From the NCBI RefSeq assembly GCF_001659605.2, contig NC_035175.2, positions 28,243,705 through 28,307,704 of the forward strand: a DNA stretch of 64,000 nucleotides, given 5' to 3'. The translations under genes were made by a program, and so were the position numbers. Below the pieces are notes generated by a model. It was given only the letters and a program-made list of their open reading frames with translations, ran no database searches and was not told where the DNA came from. Of this stretch, positions 9,489 to 21,961 are shown one piece after another (within the stretch, counting starts at the first letter, position 1; the number at the start of each line of letters is the position of its first letter). The stretch is from Manihot esculenta (taxonomy: Eukaryota > Streptophyta > Magnoliopsida > Malpighiales > Euphorbiaceae).

Positions 9489-12400
9489 ATGGGATCATCA
9501 GCTGGAGGTGGAGTAGGAGCTCTGGAAAAAGAGGTTGGGAATGCTCATGTCGCCATGGCGATGGTGCAGCTATTCAATGGAGGATATCATGTTATTACCA
9601 AGGTGGCTCTTAACGTTGGGGTCAATCAACTTGTTTTCTGTGTCTGTCGAGACTTGCTTGCTCTCTCAATCCTCGCTCCCGTGGCTTATATCCGTGAAAA
9701 GTAATTCAATTTGTATGGGCTTTTGTGTTTTTCCCCTTTCTGGGTTTGTCTTATTTAGCATTTGATGTCTGTGCCTATTTGGTCCATTTGTATACATGTT
9801 TAGGAGAATTTTTACCAATGCAATGGTTTTTAATTTTTTAATTAGAATCTTTTTTCTTTTTACTTGTTTTTGTTTTTGTTTTTTTTTTTTTTCTTCAACT
9901 CTCAGATTTTTTTTGGTTTTTTGCCGATCAATTGGGGTGGGAGGGGGGAGGACAAGATGGCTACCTCCAATTGGTATTAAATTTGATCGATTTTGTATAT
10001 AAGACAAGCCTTGCAGTTTTATTCAATTCCATGTGATAACTAAGTGAATTATATTTTGCCAGTATGAATACTGATTCTCATTTGCACTTTTGAAGTGCAG
10101 CTTCAATGATGATGACATAATAGGCCTTTGGACATAGCGAAATGCATATTTTGCAGCTTTTCCTGTTGGTTTATTTAGTTGTCAGATGGGCAGTACAAGT
10201 TCTTAATTTCTTATGACATTGTTCTGCTTTATAATTTCATATATTATTCCACATGATGCATAATCCTGAGACATTTTGTATTTCTTTTTGTAGAAGGATT
10301 CGACCACCTATGACAAAACGTCTACTCTTGTCATTCTTCTTCCTTGGGTTAACGGGGTGTGTTTATCTTAATCCATCTTTATTCATCTAGTTACACTATG
10401 AAATGCTTACTACCAATATCCAGAAACACCATCCTAGTAACCAATCTATTTGGTTTTGTTATTTGGTAGGATATTTGGCAACCAGCTACTATTTCTTCTT
10501 GGCCTTGGCTACACAAATCCAACATATGCTGCGGCAATACAGCCTTCAATCCCAGTTTTTACGTTTCTCTTGGCTGTGATGATGGGGTAGGTCCAACAAA
10601 TTCACCCACTGTGTGTGTGTATAATTTAGCTGCTGTTCTTTTTCTTTTTTCTATGATATATCATATGCAAAGTACATTGCTTGTATGAGTGCTTTTTGTT
10701 CAGTTTCCTATATGAACTTGTTCTTGCAGAACAGAAAGAGTGAATTTGTCAAGAACTGAGGGTCAAGCGAAGGTTGGGGGTACCCTTGTCTGTGTTTCTG
10801 GTGCCATGTTGATGGTTCTGTTCCGTGGTCCAGTTGTCTTTGGATTTAGTGATGCAGATTCTGCAGCAAGCGAAATAAGTGCCAAGGGTCAACCAGAGCC
10901 TGCTGGATGGTTTTTGTCCAGCTTCCTGAATATAGGTCTGGAAAGTTGGCATCTTGGAGTTTTATGCTTAATAGGGAATTGTATGTGCATGGCTGCTTTT
11001 CTGGCCATTCAGGTAAATGTTTATATGGTTATCCAGTGATAGTGAGACAGATAATTTGAAATGAAATATTTATGTATTTTGATTTATTTTTAAAAATTAT
11101 GAAATTAAGAATTTCCAGAATTTTCTGTTAAATGTCTTATTAGGAAATATAGAGATTTTAGTACTACTTAGGAATACATTTCATTAAGAATTTCTTATTT
11201 AGAAGTTCTGCTACTAGTAGATGGTACAATTTGTTAAAAAAATGCATGATATAGGGAAAATAGAGATCTGCATGAATTGAATCTAAGGGAGTTCAAGCAA
11301 AACGAACTTGTAGAAACATGTATTTAATTCATTTGCTCGAATTATGGACCTTGTAGAAAAACTACAAATCCTCAAAAGACTGAAGAATCTCTAGTCCCAC
11401 GGAAGCAATGAAACTAAGAAATAAAGAAGCCCATAATTGCTGATACACAAGTCACATGAAGCAGTTTTTGAGTAAAGCAGTGATAGCCTGTATGCCATCA
11501 AGCTATCGTGATAATTAAAATTTCAGCGATTTCTTATATTTTCAAGGTGTCAGTATGGCTTCCATTGATATCTAATTTCTTTATTATGCCATCGCAAGAT
11601 AAATGAGATTCTGATTTTTAACTGATGCTGCATGAGAAACAATCACATAATAAAATTAAGGATGTAGTTAATGGAACTTGCTGTCTAATGCATTCCTAGA
11701 AGTTTAACCATGAATAAATTGATCATTTGGTGTAATACTTGAACCAACTTTTCCTTTTAGCCTTGCTGCCTTTAATGTTATTTTCAAGACATGAATCAGC
11801 TTGCAATGTTTTTCATTTTCTATTAGAGGGCAAAGAGTTGGTCATCTGGATACACACAATATTTTGAAATAATTGTTAATACTTTTCAGTATTTCCTTGT
11901 AGTATTCTTGATTATCATGCTTAAGTATCTGTTAAGAATAGAACCCTAACAAGACAGTTACTGAAAAGAAGAAGACTTATAGAAGAAAACAGAAGAAAGC
12001 GTTGAGAAATGTAGAGATTAATGATAATAACAGTTCGTAACCAATTCATAAGAGACTACTATTTTTTCCTCCATTGCTAACTACTCTCTCGGCTGTTGCT
12101 TCTTTCTATATTTCTTCCCAGTATACATAACAGTATCTCATCACTAAAAACCATTTATCTATTAGTTTTATTATTGTGAGATGTTAATGACCTTTTGTTA
12201 GGATCCTTAGAAATGGGATCAAGTTATGGGACGAGGTTGAGGAATTAATGGATCAATAAATGAAGAAGAAAGTGGTTGTTTCTCTTTTCAATCTATGATG
12301 AAGGTTGTACAAGCTCATTAAGAGAAAACTTGAAAATCTCTTGAGTTAAATACTCAATAACTTTTGGCAAAATTCTACCATGTCTCATTTATTATTTCAA

Positions 12401-15400
12401 CTGAATTTAAATACAAAAGGAAGAGATAACCTCTTCCTATTAACAAGAGAAGTTATTAGCATGATCAGAACATGGAGAATCACCCTCTTACAACTAAGGA
12501 AAGTAACACCACTAGTAACAACACTATTAACCACTAACACCACTACTAACAGAACCGCTAACCATTAACAGCACTATTAACCACTAACAACACTACTAAC
12601 ATCACCAATCACCAATCACCAATAACACATAGGAGACAACATTACTAGCAAGAAGGAAATCATGAGTATATATGGAGCTAGTTTTTCTCAATTGCATTAG
12701 TAACTTTGACTTGGTCTTACATTTCAATATTTTTCTTTCTTCATATGTGAATCTCTTGTATATCAGCAATAGTCTGCTAACATTACTCTCTTCCATGTTG
12801 ACGTGCTTGTCCTCAAGCACGAGAGTAGAGAATTATTGTTTCAATTGAGTGGTAGTTTCCCAAGATGGATCCTTCTCATCGTTCCCTATTCGTTGATGAC
12901 AGAAAAAATGCTTACAATGAGTTAACCAAATTAGAGGATCTTCTTGCCCATTTAATTGTGGAAATTCAATACAGCGAATTTAGGGACCACAGGAGTGCTA
13001 CTGGAAGAATCAAATCCTACACAAATTAAATTGGCTATCCCTTTTAATTTTAAAGCTCGATTTTGGGTACTGCTATTTGAGATGGATGCAGACAGTTTGG
13101 CACTAGCAACGGTTCTTGTGAGGTTCTCCAATTTTGTATTAAGTTCCTCCTGTCGGGATTTATTAGCAGCCTGTTCTTCAAGAAATAAGGCTAAAAGTCT
13201 ATCAAATTGATGTTGGATTGAATCCTCCATAACTAGGCTCTGATACCAAATGTTAGGATCCTTAGAAATTGGATCAAGTTATGGGACGAGATTGAGGAAT
13301 TAATGGATCAATAGATGAAGAAGAAAATGGTTGTTTCTTTTTTCAATCTATGATGAAGGTTGTATAAACTCATTAAGAGAGAATTTGAAAATCTCTTGAG
13401 TTAAGTACTTAACAATTTTTGGTAAAATTCTATCATATCTGCTTTATTATTTCAACTGAAACTTAAATACTTAAATACAAAAGGAAGAGATAACCTGTTT
13501 CTATGAACAAGATAATTTATTAACATGATCAGAATATGAAGGATCACCTCCTACAACTAAGTTTATTATTTCGACTGAACTTAAATATAAAGAGAAGAGA
13601 TAACCTCTACCTATTAACCACAGAATTAATAGGAGAAGTTATTAGTATGATTAGAACATAGATTATCACCCTCCTTCAACTAAGAAAAGTGAAAGAAAAC
13701 AAAGCAAAATACTAACAGCACCACTAACAGCACTATTAACCACTAACAGCACTATTAATCACTAACAACGCTACTAACATCACAAATAACATAAGAGACA
13801 ACACTGCTAGCAAGTAGGATATCATGAGTAGTAATAGTATGTGGAGCTAGTTTTTCTCAACTACATTAGTAACTTTGACTTGGTCTTACATTTCAATATT
13901 TTTCTTTCTCCATGTGTGAATCTCTTGTATATTAGCAATAGTCTGCTAACACTTCATTTGTTATTTGGAAAATTTGCAGGCTCCAGTTTTAATAAAATAT
14001 CCTGCCAGCATTTCGGTCACAGCATATTCATATGCATTTGGAGCTCTATTGATGGTACTGACAGCATTCTTTATGACCAATGGAGCAGCAGAGTGGAGTC
14101 TGGTGCAGTCTGAGCTTTGGGCGGTCATTTATGCTGTAAGTTGCTGTTCAATATATATCTGCCCTCAGTTTCATGTCTTCTGTGGATGTACAATTTATTT
14201 TCAGTCATCTAATTTCAACTCTACCCAACTATGAATAACTGTATCGTCTTTTTTACTCTTTATGAGATGAAGTCCAATTTTCTGTTTAGTTTTACCTTTT
14301 AGAGTGCCCTTTACCTTTTCTGGGATATTGTGGTCAGTGTTATGGTTCACTTCCTGCGTAAGAGACTGGAAGTTGATTTCTTTATTTTGTCCATCACTAC
14401 TGTTTTCATTTCCGTGCTACTTTTTCTTCTTTTTCTGTTGGTAATTTTATCCAAGTTGTGCACTATATATCCAAATTATCATCTCAATACATGTCATGTT
14501 TCATCACCTAATATAAATCTTATCACATATTTTGATTAAATCAATGGCTCATGTTTGGATACAAAATCTTTGGGTTTGAATTGTCCTAACTTTTCAAAAT
14601 TATTGTTTGCTATCAAAATTATTTATATGGAGAATAGTAGGATTCTTTTTCTTTCTATTTTGTTGGGTGGACGATGTGGGAGGAATGGGTTTGAGAGTAG
14701 AGGGAACAAAGAGGGAGACAGTAAGGAAGAAATGAGATTTTTATACCAACAAGGGGAAACAATCACAGGTTTTCCTTGAATTATCATTTCCTAGGTAAAT
14801 TAAATTCAACTCTTAATCTCCTGCTATCTCTCACAAATCCTCTATTACATCAACTTGTGGTCACCTTAGGTAATGGTGCAGTTTGTGTTCCTGCCTTCAT
14901 TTGTAGCCTGAGTCTAATAGTGACTGAACCCATCTCATTCTAACCTTTCATATAGCTACATTACTTGCTATGCTAATAGTGAACTTAATAATTAATTTTA
15001 TATTTTTTTAGGGTAATTTGGTGATGTCCTTTCTTATTTCTTCAAGGATAGCATGTATGGGCATGGTTAGATTTTGGTTGTAAAAGGCTTGGTTCTACTC
15101 AGAAAGTTAAAGGAGTCTACTTAGCTATCTAAAACTGATGGAGTAGTAGAGTAATTCCTGTTCGAACACCCTTGCCTGAGTTCCATCCTACTCCACCTCT
15201 TCCTCGTATTGGAGAATCTGGATCAATTCATGAAACTGAAAAAAGATAGCAGGTACCCATTGGCAATAAGAGATGTACATTATAAGAGAATCTATTACCC
15301 TTCACCTGGATTGATAATAGCAGTTGCAATTTTATTGAAGTTGATGATTAATTTGATATCTTGAATGTCAAAACTGTTATACTCTCTATGATTTTCTTTT

Positions 15401-18237
15401 GAGTCTCCAGATTTAATAATCCTTGGAGTTGTCTTTGGACTCGAAACAAAGTGGAAAGTGGAAAAGAACATTCTCCTTGATGTTGTAGATGATTTTGGAG
15501 TGCTATGACCTAAGATGGTAACAATGTCTAAGCTGGGCTCTTGTGGATTAGACGGAGTCCAGTCCTCATGGATAGTGACAGTTTCCTGCAATTCTAGCAA
15601 CAAATGATTTTCATTCAATAATATATGAAATTTCTGTTTCACCCCATGGCACCATGTTATATATGAGAGATTGGGAGCTGAAAGGAGTTAATTGTTGACA
15701 GGACTAGTAAGATGTGTGGATTGGATTCTGAGAATTTTTGGAGGGAATAGTTGTTAGCAAGTTGCTGGAATTGGAGGGAAAGATGAGTAGTTAAAGAAGC
15801 TGTTATAAGTCGGCTGTGACAATTATTAGAGAGCTGCTGCGGTTATCAGAGAGCTGTTGTGTATAAATTGGGAGTAGGAATACATGGAATATTCATTCTA
15901 AGATCAATAATAATCTGAACCTTTCTCTCTTCTATTCTTTTCTTATTCTCTCTAAAATCTTCTTGTTGTTCTTCTTCTCTCTATCTCTCTCTATTCTTCT
16001 CTATCCTTCTTCTATTTCTCTGTTCTAGGGTTTTCTTTTGATAAATTGGTATCAAATTGATTCTTGGTGATCGCAATTCATTCCTGAAAATGACAAGATC
16101 AGTTATCTTCAGTTGTGAAGCAGTTAAGGTGGCAGAATTGGAGGAGGAGCTTCGGGATTTTCAAGAAAAGATGGAAAGAGTTCAAGAAAAGAACGACGAG
16201 AACTTTGAAGACTTGAGGTCCAAGTTTCATGAAATTGGAAATTCTTAATGGAAGAACTCCAATCCTTGAAGGCTGGGAATTTGAAAGAAAAAGGAAAAGA
16301 AGGCAGCAATGGAGGTGAGGACATCACAGGGCAGAAAGTAGCAGATCTGTGGGAGGTAAGAGCATTCTTCCATTCCCTGTAAATACTATTATAACAGCGG
16401 GTAGTGAATTGAAAATGTTGCCAAAGCTTAAATTGCTTACTTGTGATGGAAAAGAGCCTAGGATTGGCTTAGAAACTGTGAAGTAATTTGATGTATATAA
16501 AGTTCCCAAAGGAGGAAAGGGTGAGTGTAGCAACTAGCAAGTTTATTTCTAGTGGATAGAGTTGATGATTGGTTCAATAATTGGTGCGAGAGAAAGGGAA
16601 TTTGAGAAGGAGTTGTGTTAAATTTGGAGATGAGGGAAGGGAGGATGCAGTCGAACATGAAAATGAAACAGGAGAGGACTGTAGGAGATTATCAAGACAG
16701 ATACAGAGAATTGAGGATCCCTAACACTTGTACTGTTATATCATGCGAAAGTTCTCAATTGTATAGGAACTTTCCCTTTTCTTCAAAATCACCAACCAAT
16801 GATGTCATTGCAACTCTAAAATTCCAAAACTTAGTCAATAAACCTATTCTGTCCAGCAGTACTCAATTCTCATCTGACCAACCTGCAATGGAAATATCAC
16901 CACTACCCAATTCAATTAGCATAAGACAACCTGAGGCTAAATTGATGATTGCAGTGCAGGTGACTGAGGCAGATAAGGGGAAATTTGATATTCAGCAACA
17001 AGAAGGGGGAAGAAATAAAGGAGTTGCAAAAAGTGTGGGTGTTGAAAGCAAGTGGCAGTACTTTAGAAGCCAAGATGGTGAGTTCAGCTGTTGCAATGCC
17101 ACAATTCTTATGGAAGATGAATGAGAAATGTCAAGAAGGGAAAGAAAGAAAGTACAACCATCAAACAATATTGTGATTTTGAAGGAACACGCATGGGAAA
17201 TTTGGGATGGAAAAAAAATTGCATCTCCTTTCATGCAGGAAGAAAAGGGTCTCAAAACTGCAAGGGAACTACTCATATATGGGCATTTGCTGATTTGCCA
17301 ATTCAGCAAGTTGGTCTTTTGTTCTTAAATTGCTGCAACTAATTTCCTGCGCTCCAAGAAGCTTTTCTTCAACACACCTTCATAAAATCATAGAAGTATT
17401 AGAATCACCCGAAACCTTTCTTTGAAGTTCTTTTTGCACTAATAAGGTGTGCACAATTAATTATATCTTGCAATAATGAATTTCTGTTTGTCTAATGTGA
17501 CTTTTTTCTCAGGGAATTGTTGCTTCTGCCCTTAATTATGGACTTCTTACATGGTCCAATAAGATCTTGGGGCCTGCTATGGTTGCACTCTACAATCCAC
17601 TTCAACCTGCAGCTTCTGCTTTATTGTCAAGAATTTTTCTAGGGAGCCCCATATATTTGGGAAGGTTTTACTCTAGTCACTTGAAACTTTTTTGCATCCA
17701 ATTTGTATATTTACTCATATTGCATGCATTTCTCCACTTAGATAGTTGTGATGTTTTGCGTAATTGGTCTATGAGTGGTCCTATCTGTAGGTTATCATAA
17801 AATTTTTGTTCTCGAAAAAAAAATTTAATTTTCTTCTATAGTTGAGAGAATGCTTGGATAATGAACTTCTATAGGTCTTTTCTAGTTGAAGCCAAACATA
17901 AAAATGACATTAACACAAGTTGACAAGATAAAATTTCCTTTTTCTTTAATCAGAAATGCCTACCTTTTGAAGCCAGAATTGATTTTCCTTGATATTTAAC
18001 ATAATGCTTGAAAGGATCCTTGGCACCTGAAGCTGGTGTTGGGAAGGCTTACTCTGTTTTTCTTCTTGTCACAGCATCTTGGGGGGATGCTTGATCGTTG
18101 CTGGTCTTTATTTGGTAACTTGGGCATCCTATAGAGAACGACAGGCAATTGCTGGGATTATTCCTTATGTTCTTTCCCGGGGTTCTGAGTCCTTCATCCA
18201 CAAAGATCCATCTGTTAACAAGGGTGCGTACGAGTGA
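9489..18237 (+). CDS. WAT1-related protein (EamA/drug-metabolite transporter family), seven exons
   Basis: Exons are 9489-9700, 10294-10356, 10470-10586, 10730-11012, 13980-14135, 17513-17664 and 18075-18237. All introns are GT..AG, and the exons sum to 1,146 nt, which is 381 codons plus TGA. The protein starts [19 protein letters not shown]. Family hallmarks include [74 protein letters not shown] and [14 protein letters not shown]. Two EamA domains (about residues 20-155 and 205-345) should give about ten membrane helices. It most resembles the At4g19185/At5g45370 group of WAT1-related proteins. WAT1 itself is a vacuolar auxin exporter; the substrate of this subgroup is not known to me. No broken residues were seen. 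Introns 4 and 5 (2.97 and 3.38 kb) are enlarged by retrotransposons. The gene is convergent with the Nodulin-like/MFS gene. Confidence 0.93.
12196..13951 (-). mobile_element. Short LTR retrotransposon derivative in intron 4 of the WAT1-like gene
   Basis: There are two direct LTRs, 12196-12782 and 13251-13951. Each starts TGTTAGGATCCTTAGAAAT and ends gtctgctaaca. Only 468 bp lies between them. Next to the right LTR, the minus strand reads TGGTATCAGAGCC (13237-13249), matching the initiator-tRNA-Met primer site, so the element runs on the minus strand, antisense to the gene. Directly after it, a minus ORF (13230-12952) starts [20 protein letters not shown] and looks like a truncated gag start. 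A purine-rich ggaagagagtaa abuts the left LTR. The LTRs carry a short tandem array (cactaacagcactattaac-like). No perfect TSD was found (ccttt versus cttca). It resembles a TRIM-like deletion derivative. Confidence 0.8.
14136..15653. other. First part of WAT1-like intron 5
   Basis: Non-coding intron sequence. ORFs here are short and unrecognised; one minus ORF at 15642-15295 has no family resemblance that I can name. Confidence 0.45.
15654..17340 (+). mobile_element. LTR retrotransposon fragment in intron 5 of the WAT1-like gene
   Basis: A possible LTR start (tgttatatatgagagattgg, 15654) leads through a TATA-like gtataaatt (near 15863) and a CT-rich leader (15915-16020). At 16047 is TGGTATCA, a partial match to the tRNA-iMet primer site. 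An ORF at 16090 encodes a coiled-coil, gag-like start ([19 protein letters not shown]). Further broken frames continue to about 17340, including [11 protein letters not shown]. No second LTR was found, so the 3' half is missing. It has the same orientation as the host gene. Confidence 0.5.
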
Positions 18238-19147
18238 GGACACACGTCCTCAGGGCCTTGCTCACCAAAATCTGCAGATTAATCTGGCAAACAATGATAT
18301 GTTGTGTAAAGTTTATTCTTTTCTAAAGTCACCTATTTTGTGATAACAAAAAAAATAAAAATTGATGTATTATGTCTATTCTGTTCATTAAGTATTCAGT
18401 TTTTGGAGAAATCAAGGTAGGACATAATATTCTGTGCTTCTCTTAAGCTGTGACATGCTTTTCCTTTGCCTTCAATTTGGTTGAGAAATGATATTGAAAA
18501 AGAAGAACTCAGTTTTTATATCCTTTTGTGCAGTTGTTTAGATGAGATTTGTCTTGGCCACTTGATCCTAGCAGGAAATTTCTGAATTTGGCTCAAATGG
18601 CCGCGGACGTGCTGAAAGACATCTCGTGAAAATGGCAAACTTTTGAGACTTCTCATGCTGCCTATGTTGAGGGCTTTGCAAAATTTTGAAAGACATGAAT
18701 CAAAATAGATAGGAAGCAGAAAGCAGCAGAGCTGCAAGATTTTAGTATACTGAATGCTAGTGAAAGCCAGAGGCAATTGTGGAATTTTCTTTTTCATCTA
18801 ATTTATTTAATCACTAACTGGTTGTGTGTCTTTAGTTGTTAATTTTAATGATGGCAATCTTGTCGTAAGTATACTGATCCCTTCTTTTCTTCTGGGTTGC
18901 TGCATCAATTCCTTTCTAATTATAAGGTTGCATGCCTTTTATAATCATTTTTGCATTGTTGTATCCATCTTTGGATAGGCCAATTAAAAATAAAATAATT
19001 ACAAAAAATTGATGAGTTTTCTGGAAAAACATAGAAAATAAAGAAAATAAGAGTGGAAAAAGTTAAGAATACAGAATTGAGAGGAAGAGAGATTTTATTC
19101 AAATAATCAAATCAATCATATGTTTACAATTGTATTTTTCTATATTA
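18238..19147. other. 3' flank of the WAT1-like gene
   Basis: Contains the presumed 3' UTR. The ORFs on both strands are short and unrecognised. The polyadenylation site was not assigned. Confidence 0.4.
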
Positions 19148-19930
19148 AGAGTGTTTGATTTAACTGTTGAATATAATCGATGGTTGATAATTGATAGCGA
19201 TGTCTGATATTAAGTGTTTAGTAAAATATATATTGCTACCACTATTTATACGTGAAATAACAAATAAATATATATAAAATAAAAAAAATTCCACAGTGAT
19301 AATATAATATTATCACTATTTTCAAACTAATAATATAATATTATATTATTTTAAGTGCTCAGGCTGATAATATTATCACTATTATAAAATTTAAAAAAAA
19401 AATCGAATCAATTAAAAAAAATTAAAAAAATTAAATCGAATTGATTAATGATAATATTATATTATTTTTAATAATATAGGGATATGAAATCATATTAAAA
19501 TTAAAATATTTTAATTAAAATTTAAAATACTAAAAATAAAGTGTAAAAAATAAAAAAATTATTAAAAATTCAAATCGATCAAATTGAATCAAATCAGATC
19601 AGTTCGATTCGATTTGATTTTTAATTAAAATTGATTCAGTTCGATTTTCATAAATATTAAATCAGCATATTAAAACTGATTGAAAAATGCAGTTGACAAA
19701 GTATCTATCAGCTATCAGCCGCATTTTCAAAGAGTTTATCAAATATATAAAATAAGGGTTTGGAAAATGCAGTTGACAAAGTATCTATCAGCTATCAGCC
19801 GCATTTTCAAAGAGTTTATCAAATATATAAAATAAGGGTTTGGAAAATGCAGTTGACAAAGTATCTATCAGCTATCAGCCGCATTTTCAAAGAGTTTATC
19901 AAATATATAAAATAAGGGTTTGGAAGTATA
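19148..19930. mobile_element. MITE-like AT-rich element with an internal tandem repeat
   Basis: The left part (gtgtttgatttaactgttga, then gttgataattgatagcgatg) and the right part (tatcagctatcagccgcatt, then aataagggtttgga) look like the two ends of a hAT-type MITE in inverted arrangement. The core at 19390-19680 is the AT-rich gattcgatt-type repeat also seen at 8215-8650. The right end is triplicated. Exact termini and TSD were not determined. Confidence 0.4.
19684..19923 (+). repeat. Three tandem copies of an 80 bp unit
   Basis: The string aaaatgcagttgacaaag recurs at exactly 80 bp spacing (atgc at 19687, 19767 and 19847), and the three units appear identical. Each unit contains an imperfect inverted repeat (gaaaatgcag and ccgcattttc). 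There are no spacers, so it is a tandem array and not CRISPR-like. Confidence 0.9.
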
Positions 19931-20102
19931 CCAATTGGATGAAAAAGTTGAAACAAATACCTTCTAAATACCTAGATGTTTAGCTAACCAATTAGCGTTA
20001 CAGATTTTAACTAACTCCCTTAAATTATGTGCTTCTCATGCCATTCTCACACATACTCCTCATTTATAAGGTACGTGCTCTACTCTTATTAAAATACTTG
20101 TG

Positions 20103-20505
20103 ATAACTAATTCAAATGCACCTTATCGATATCTCCCCCAAAAATAGTCCTTGTCCTCAAGGACTAAATGATGGAAAATGAAGTTGAATTGAATCAACAA
20201 ACTCCCATGTAGCTTCTTCAGGAGCAGAACCAAGCTATTGAATCAACCATTGAGCAGCAGCTCGATTGCCTCTTTTCCCCCAACTATTCAGAACTACTTG
20301 TGAATAGGGAGCCTGGACTGAAAGTATCACTAGAAGCATTCAAAGCATTACCAATATGAGCCGGTTTCAAAAGTGATATACGAAATACATCATGGATTTT
20401 GGCTTCTGGAGAAAGTTGTAACTTATAAGCTATTGCACCAATTTTATCCACAATCTTGTAAGGGCCATAATACTTAGGATAGTTTATTATGAGGCCTATT
20501 AACAA
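20103..20505 (-). mobile_element. Fragment of a gypsy pol gene (integrase C-terminus)
   Basis: A minus-strand frame reads YYGPYKIVDKIGAIAYKLQL followed by IHDVFRISLLKP, the conserved tail after the integrase core of Ty3/gypsy elements. It continues past a stop with APEEATWEF, a chromodomain-like end. It is an isolated fragment with no LTR identified. Confidence 0.75.
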
Positions 20506-21961
20506 AAAAATTGCATAATAAAATTAGCGTGCATCGTGAACCCGAATGTCCAGCCTATAGCGTATTATGAAATTCCTTTAACAATAATCTACCTTTAGCA
20601 TATATACATGGTTTTCCCTCATCAAAATTAAATTATTATTTATACACGGTTTTTCTTTATTAAAATTAGATTTCATCAAAATTAGATTATTATTTATTAA
20701 AAATTGACGAATTTTCCTTTCTTGTGTTAAACTCCACAAGGCCATTACTTGAAAATCCTTTCTCAAATTTCATCGAATTGATTGGATTATTCCTTAAATA
20801 GTTTTTGAATAAAAAAAATCAAAATATTTATATTCATTCATAGTTATGTCAAAAACTTTAAATTTTAGATAATAAAATTAAATTTTTTTTCATTTTGTCT
20901 CAAGAGAAATAAATTAAATATGAAAAATTATTAAAAAATTACAAGATAATTTTATTTGACCAATAAAATAGTCTTTAAAATATATATTTTTATTTCAATA
21001 ATATTCTTTTTTTGTTAATTCTATTATTTACTTTTTTTTTATTTTTATACAATATTATAGTTTAATAAAAATTTAAAATGTAAAAAAAATATAATATAAA
21101 ATATAAAATATATTATTTTATTTAATATTATTAATATAAAAATATTATTATATGAAATACAGTTTTTTATCGAATCAATTACTACATTAATATATTTATT
21201 AAAAATAAAAATATTAAATATTTTAAATAACTTATAAGAGATGTGTTTCACATATTTAAGATTTTATAAAAATTATAAAAGCGATGACTTTACATAGCAA
21301 AATATGTAATATTTTATTTTATTTAATATTATTAATATAAAATATAATTTTTTATATATTAAAAATATGTATATAATTTATAATAGTGAATATAAATTTT
21401 TAATTATGTGATATTTTATATAATGAAAATTTATTTATAATAAATGCTTATTTAATATTACATAGGATAAATATAAAATAAATTTATTTTTAATATAAAA
21501 TTTAATTTAAAGGACTATATATTTATTAATATAAAATTTTAGGAATTATTTTATAAGTTAGCCATTAATTTTTTCAAATTCAATTTAATTATATGATATA
21601 TAAACTATAAATTTTTTGATTAAAATTAATTATGTTAAATGGATAAAATTGAGGTGAATGTGAAAAAATTAGTTTTATTGTTTAAAATTTTAAATTAAAA
21701 TATAAATATAAAAATAATAAACATTTAAATTTTCTACAGAGACTTAAAACTTAATGAATTATTTATATCAAAATTATAAATTGGCAAATATACCCTTTCT
21801 TTAATGATTTGATCCAATTTTCCATCACTAGTTATTTCAAAATCTTAAACCTGATTACAAGATCTAAACAGCTGTACAACTTTTCCTTCCCTGCAAATCT
21901 AAACATCACCAACAAGATCTCAAATTCAAATCTACGATCTCTCAATAAAAATTCCAATGCT
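20506..21961. other. AT-rich intergenic region between convergent genes
   Basis: Very AT-rich, with no ORF of interest. It separates the 3' ends of the WAT1-like and Nodulin-like/MFS genes. Confidence 0.5.

Noticed and set aside
16615..17124. 169-codon ORF in intron 5 as a host gene
   Set aside because: It follows a primer site and gag-like start in the same fragment and has no host-protein features.
19684..19923. CRISPR-like regular repeats
   Set aside because: The 80 bp units are contiguous with no spacers and the genome is a plant; it is a tandem repeat.
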